From contig OU612067.1 in the NCBI GenBank assembly GCA_914767715.1, positions 14,451,001-14,515,000 on the forward strand: a stretch of DNA of 64,000 bases, written 5' to 3'. This DNA is from Membranipora membranacea. Taxonomy: Eukaryota > Bryozoa > Gymnolaemata > Cheilostomatida > Membraniporidae. Under the pieces are notes generated by a model. That model worked only from the letters and a program-made list of their open reading frames with translations, was not told where the DNA came from and made no database searches. How positions within the stretch are numbered: the stretch's first letter is position 1; each line of letters begins with the position of its first letter. Shown here piece by piece: positions 59,874-64,000 of this stretch. The position numbers were made by a program, and so were the translations under genes.

Positions 59874-62800
59874 GCTTCTAATAAACACCCAAGAAGCCTC
59901 ACTCTACTATATCCGCTCATGCTGGGTGGACGTGCATCATTTTGATCACATGATGTGGAGTTTATTTGTTCACATAATGTAGTCTGAGTTTTTAATTCTC
60001 TCAAAGTAGTGATTGGACAACACACGCTCTTTAGGTTATTACAAGGCATCATTAATTTTATTTTGGTGCCGATGATAACTATGTATATACGTTCATTTAA
60101 TTTCACTTTTATCAAAAATGTAGTGGCCACTATTGTACTTTTTGTATATTTTGTATATTATGTGTCTATGACATCATCTTACAAGTTCCATTTTGTTGTG
60201 AATGTTTTGTGATCTCAAGACTAAAGATAAATTGTGGCTTGCGCTGATAGGAGTAGTGTTTGTGTGACATCATTAATTCATCAGTTTTTATTCAAGTTTT
60301 AAATGTTTATATTTATAACATAGATAGACTAATATAATCAACCTTATCAGGAAAAGGTATAGGCTTCTAAAATTGAGGCACTGAGATGCACATACTACGC
60401 AACATTCCGTAATGTTTAGATTATACAAGACCATTAAGGGCAGTTTTAACGGTTTTTGAACTTTTTTGCAAACAACTATTCAAAATTGTTAAAACCGATA
60501 AAAACCGTCAAAATACCTCCTAGTATAAACTAGCCTCAACAGACCATAACCGAATATGTAACAAATAGCAAAGACTGTTGAACTATAGTTTTCAATGTGA
60601 TTTACGAGTTTTAGACATTTGGTAATAGTCTAATCCAATTAGAGCAGAACATCATTATAACTTCGATTGGGAGTAGTCAAATTTTGTTTCGAATAGACTG
60701 AAAAATATTCAGTGGGAGCGAGTACAGTACTGATAGTTGACGATGACGCAATGATGTGTTGACTTAAGATTGTAGAGATACTAGACAACTTTATCGGACA
60801 GGGATTCATACCGAGTTATTTTGTGTCTGTCCGATATTTTTACACCTACTGGTACACCTAGCCACAGTGATGGTCTCTCCATGTTGTCTTACTAGATTTT
60901 ATAGCAGACAGTAGTTAGTATCGCCACCGCCAGCAGTCAGCTTTTTGCAGATGTAAGTTCTGCTTCAAGGTTTGTAGGGAGGGGTGGACAGCTCAGTGAA
61001 TGATCTATCCATGAGCACATCGAAGGTAAGAATAATTTCATTGGTTAGGCTCTTCAAGTGTACTATTATTGTTGAACACATTTGATTCGGATTTTGGATA
61101 ACAATGATGTGGATTTGTGCAGTCTTCAGTGCTCTATAGTCAGAGTCTGTAAATGTAATGAAGAATCCTTTCAAGTTATTATCTTTAATTTATGTGTTGA
61201 ATTTTGTAAAAGTCCTGAAGGTAGAAGTTTGGGTGATCCCTACGTTAATGTTAGGAGCAAGTATTTTGTATGACATCAGGTGTGTTTTCACCACATTCCA
61301 ATGTGATTTTTGGAATAAAAATCGATCGGGCATGTGTATCACACAATCCGCATCAGCATAACCCATTCCCATTAACAAATCTCTCTACTACTCCTCTTAT
61401 TTACGAAAAAATAGGCTGCTAACCCCATTTGAATTTGATATGGCTGTTTGATCTCTTTACATTATTACTGGGTCTTTTATACCCGTCTTCGATCTTTGAG
61501 GACTGTTCAATAATATTGTTACCTGCTCCAGCAAGCTCTGTCTCGGTACAAATCTATCAATGGATTCTAAAGTTTTAACCTAGCTGTCCTCCCGAGTATA
61601 AATGTTGAACAGTATACAACTGTTTTCGATCCTGCTTTCTTGTTTTTGTAGAATTATTTTTTGTGATTTTTTTGCTGGATTTTCTTGTTTAAGGTTACAT
61701 ATTGTGGCAGGTGGAGTATATGAATATTATGATGTAGTATGTCCAAAGATAAAGTATGATCCCTCAGTAGGCCTACAAAATATCATAGGGTTCCAGTCTG
61801 CACTATCTGGTTCCTACCATGGGGCTGACTAGAGTGAACTAGTGCTTATAATGTGAGAGTGGGCATGATGTCAGTTAGAAGTTGGAATATATTATTCAAT
61901 TCTACATCTTTCAACATTGTGCACATTTATAAAGCCCTGCGTAATATATCCCTCCAAAACCCAGTCAATTAATCTTTAAGGGCCCTAGATTGCTCAGGCT
62001 TGGGCAGGCGGGCTTATACACTTTGGCCCTTCTTACCATAACCCCAGCTATGTTTACTCCGGGACTTTGCCCTCGGTGTGCGGCCACGCTGCACTGGATG
62101 GTCAGGGATGGCAGGGTCACAACTGAAAGCTGGAAATCCTCCCTGCTCAAACTATATTCAACACGTGAGTTGCCTTCTCCAATGTGTGAGAGGGAAACAC
62201 GTAAATGTTATGTGATGGCTGTGGGAATTTGGCTAATTGGACAATAAAACCAATGAACTCTCCATTGAGTTCAGTGATACAACGTCCGTCTTTAAACATC
62301 ACATTAAAAATTCCTGTATCATTATGTTCACCCGGGCGATTGATTGATGATTACTTTATTAATCGATCTGAATACATTGAAAATGTTTATAGTTGATAAA
62401 CATTTGGTATTGTCATAAAAATTGATTATAAAACTAATTAAAAGTAATTATAACAATTTGCCGAACTTTACAAACAGACTTTTGCTAGCAAGAGCAGTGT
62501 GGGTGAGGGAAAATCCCATCCTCTCTTGTTCGATTGATCAGCGAGGATGGGATACCTTCCACACTCTCTGACTATCCTCCCTGCTCTGACCAATGAACTA
62601 AACCTGCTGACCAGTTGTGATAGCAGGGATAGGGATCTGCTTCAATTTTCATGGTAGTCATCCTCTCTTGACTCGAAAGTTTTTGGAAATAATGACCATA
62701 GTGGATGAAATTAGGCTATACTTCCTGTTAAATATCACAGCGGATATATTATTTGCATTTGAAAAAAATTCTGAGAAGAAAAAAAGCTCAAACACTGTGT

Positions 62801-63230
62801 TGAGAGAAAAATACCTACACAGCTGTTGGCATTAGGGTTCTCCCAATAAAGTAAAGTCATCGTTTAATTTCTCAGATCTCCTGTTAATAATCAAGGTCCA
62901 AGAAGTACTGCCCTTTACATGATGAGAACTCATCTCATGCAACAAAGTTTTAATAGTTATGTTAAGTTACTGAGTAGAGTAGTACAGTAGGAGTAGTAAG
63001 TAGGGTCGTCATACTTTTTTGGATTGATTGTTGAGTGTTTGAATACAGTTTCGTTATAGTATGTAATAGTGTCCAATAAATCACATAGCCTAGAAGAAAC
63101 AAAGGGTTTGCAAGCATGTTTACTTTGCCACCAATGTCCATGGACATTGCGACTTGGATTGGCATACATACATACAAGCTTTTGTTGTTGTGGTGGCTGG
63201 ACAGTCCAGTCATCTACTCTAGCTTTCATT
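59874..63230. other. 3' flanking DNA, no recognised gene
   Basis: AATAAA lies seven bases after the stop (59880-59885). The rest is AT-rich with only short, unconvincing ORFs (for example 61990-62247, Cys/Pro-rich, no family). No tRNA, rRNA or clear transposon was seen. Confidence 0.5.
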
Positions 63231-63238
63231 GCAGAAAA

Positions 63239-63982
63239 AGTCCAGTTCTGTATATGTATGGGCGATTGCCAGTTTTATAAAAAAATCATAGTAGAGGGTT
63301 TGTTGGTGCAGCCCATCTTGCAATGTAAGACAACGTTTAGGTACTTAGTCTGATCCAACACAGGAGTGTTGTAAGACATGTCGTCATTACAAAATAAAGT
63401 GCAGTTCTAAATGAGCAATAAAAACCGTCGCTGGCGACGGGTGTTGCATGAATGGCAGCATTATTGTTAAATACAATACAGCATTGTTGATAAATACAAT
63501 ACAGCATTGTTATACAGCCAATATCGTTAGAAATCCTTTGTTGGATCAGACTAAGTACCTAACATTACAAAATAAAGTACACCTATGCTGTAGGATGTTG
63601 GATAGGCCCTGGGGGCCGATGTCAGGGAGACATGTCCCAAGAGACCTACGAGAGCTGTATAACAAAAGGCCTTTTGTTTGGTGAACAAAGGAGTACAATG
63701 GCAGGCAAAGTTTGCATGTCTGATTACATGTTGGATGTGTGTGCTTGCATGCTGGGGAATTTGTATGGTAGCCTCAATTCCCCACTTTTGATACACTCAA
63801 TTGTGGGTATACTCAATCCACCCACTGCTACAATATGTAGGAACCACTGGTAAAGGGTATTTTACAACTGTATTTTATTTTGTAATGAACTATGCCTTAA
63901 CATGCAACATGGGCTGCACCAACAAACCCTCTACTATGAATTTTTCATAAAACTGGCTATTGGCCATTTAGAACTGGACTTA
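63239..63982. mobile_element. Nested inverted-repeat element at the window's right edge
   Basis: AGTCCAGTTCT...GCCAGTTTTATAAAAAAATC...GTAGAGGGTTTGTTGGTGCA at 63239-63330 recurs inverted at about 63893-63982. Inside, TTAGTCTGATCCAACA (about 63345) is the inverse of TTGGATCAGACTAAGTACCT (about 63541), and ATTACAAAATAAAGT occurs twice. It looks like a MITE with an internal copy or rearrangement. Confidence 0.75.
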
Positions 63983-64000
63983 TTCTGGAACGATACAACT

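Noticed and set aside
61990-62247. Cys/Pro-rich 85-aa plus-strand frame
   Set aside because: No recognisable family, signal or splice context; could be chance in a GC-richer patch.

Overview
This is eukaryotic, almost certainly invertebrate metazoan, nuclear DNA. It is AT-rich, with GT-AG introns mostly of 0.1-3 kb, animal gene families (importin-4, sigma-type GST, Kazal inhibitor, Roc-COR protein, caspase fold) and many short inverted-repeat elements. The protein content does not fix the phylum; an early-branching animal such as a sponge is possible but is only a guess. All gene models were built by hand: splice sites were chosen so that reading-frame phase matches across every junction.

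Left to right: (1) 1531-2477, + strand, the last two exons of a glutathione S-transferase, probably sigma class. (2) 5280-33889, - strand, a complete 26-exon importin-4 gene coding for about 1,075 aa. Intron 17 holds a 7.7 kb Ginger-like DNA transposon (11478-19187) with ~400 bp terminal inverted repeats and a 5-bp AGGTC target duplication. Its spliced gene fuses a retroviral-type DDE integrase, an OTU cysteine protease and an F-box; an 83-nt inverted duplication frameshifts the end. A hAT-like MITE (12280-13065) is nested in it. Intron 16 holds an opposite-strand two-Kazal inhibitor gene with a TATA box and an in-frame TGA in its leader. (3) 33890-38053, a 4 kb head-to-head intergenic region with a tRNA-derived SINE. 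(4) 38054-59873, + strand, a 38-exon gene coding for about 2,546 aa: short N-terminal exons, 32 tandem leucine-rich-repeat (LRR) exon cassettes, a Roc-COR GTPase exon, and a C-terminal caspase-like domain with His and Cys in place. (5) 59874-64000, no recognised gene; a nested inverted-repeat element fills the last 0.75 kb.

The most interesting locus is the LRR-Roc-COR-caspase gene. A repeat-based sensor, a GTPase/dimerisation switch and a cell-death-type protease lie in one predicted chain, so the protein could couple recognition directly to proteolysis. Every LRR exon is 141 nt (one is 144 nt), begins and ends in phase 2, and lies in a homogenised tandem array with exon relics, so copy number can change without breaking the frame. 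Variation falls on the predicted beta-strand face of the LRRs, as expected for a diversifying recognition surface. Function is inferred; only the architecture is read from sequence.
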